From an uncultured Alphaproteobacteria bacterium (GTDB lineage Bacteria; Pseudomonadota; Alphaproteobacteria; Rhodobacterales; Rhodobacteraceae), in contig CAJWEI010000021.1 of NCBI GenBank assembly GCA_913031285.1, positions 1 to 44,129 on the forward strand: a stretch of DNA of 44,129 bases. Direction: 5' to 3'. The position numbers were made by a program, and so were the translations under genes. A model generated the notes under the pieces. That model did not search any database. It saw nothing but the letters and a program-made list of their open reading frames with translations, and had not been told where the DNA came from. Positions 44,075 through 44,129 of this stretch are shown here, in pieces. Numbering within the stretch: position 1 is the first letter of the stretch; every line of letters begins with the position of its first letter.

Positions 44075-44129
44075 GGACAGGTGGCCGAGTGGTCGAAGGC
44101 GCACGCCTGGAAAGTGTGTAGGCGGGAGA
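44075..44129 (+). tRNA. tRNA-Ser (GGA anticodon), 3' part cut by window edge
   Basis: GGACAGG-TG-GCCGAGTGGT matches the acceptor arm start and D-arm of bacterial serine tRNAs. It is followed by the anticodon arm with loop CT-GGA-AA inside GCACGCCTGGAAAGTGTGTA, which is nearly identical to other tRNA-Ser(GGA) genes. The long variable arm has just begun (GGCGGGAGA) when the window ends. Confidence 0.93.

Overview
The window reads as chromosome of a free-living marine alphaproteobacterium, probably from the Roseobacter group or the SAR116 lineage. The reasons are AT-leaning base composition (mid-40s % GC by eye), an alphaproteobacterial LexA box (GTTC-N7-GTTC) before uvrA, two kinds of marine organosulfur catabolism (sulfopropanediol/sulfolactate and DMSP demethylation), tripartite tricarboxylate transport, crotonyl-CoA reductase, and a cysK-mscS-alaX block. 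No insertion sequence, phage gene or CRISPR array was seen. Two genes are cut by the window edges: matB on the left and tRNA-Ser on the right.

1-15.2 kb is a catabolic region. A malonyl-CoA synthetase-type ligase diverges from a CoA-transferase / crotonase-fold enzyme / sugar-phosphate-isomerase-like operon, followed by a TctCBA transporter. Converging on it is a minus-strand series: PdxA-like dehydrogenase, 2-oxoglutarate-semialdehyde dehydrogenase, a second crotonase-fold protein, 2-keto-3-deoxy-L-arabonate dehydratase-like protein and a GntR/FCD regulator. The last two pathway steps (keto-deoxy sugar acid to 2-oxoglutarate semialdehyde to 2-oxoglutarate) are recognisable; the upper steps of the known pathway are absent. 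A GTATACCAAA element lies before both tctC and the pdxA-like gene. Further right are a 2OG-Fe(II)-type oxygenase and two tandem Lin0512-family proteins.

15.4-18.1 kb holds an unrecognised small protein, a tandem pair of almost identical cold-shock proteins closed by a strong terminator, and a LacI-family regulator. 18.1-22.9 kb is a compact sulfonate operon (hpsN, SDR, zinc alcohol dehydrogenase, suyA, suyB) behind two LacI-type palindromes. It is predicted to take 2,3-dihydroxypropane-1-sulfonate through sulfolactate to pyruvate and sulfite. 22.9-25.4 kb is gene-poor, with a small hypothetical protein, a possible AraC remnant and a methyltransferase.

25.4-31.4 kb carries an MFS transporter, glucokinase, uvrA and a second GntR/FCD regulator. 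That regulator diverges from a four-gene operon at 31.5-35.4 kb: DUF2182 membrane protein with a methionine-rich loop, cysteine-rich DUF1326 protein, DMSP demethylase DmdA, and crotonyl-CoA carboxylase/reductase. 35.7-44.1 kb is mostly housekeeping: a class V aminotransferase-like protein, photolyase, cyclopropane-fatty-acid synthase, cysteine synthase, an MscS-type channel, AlaX, and the start of tRNA-Ser(GGA).
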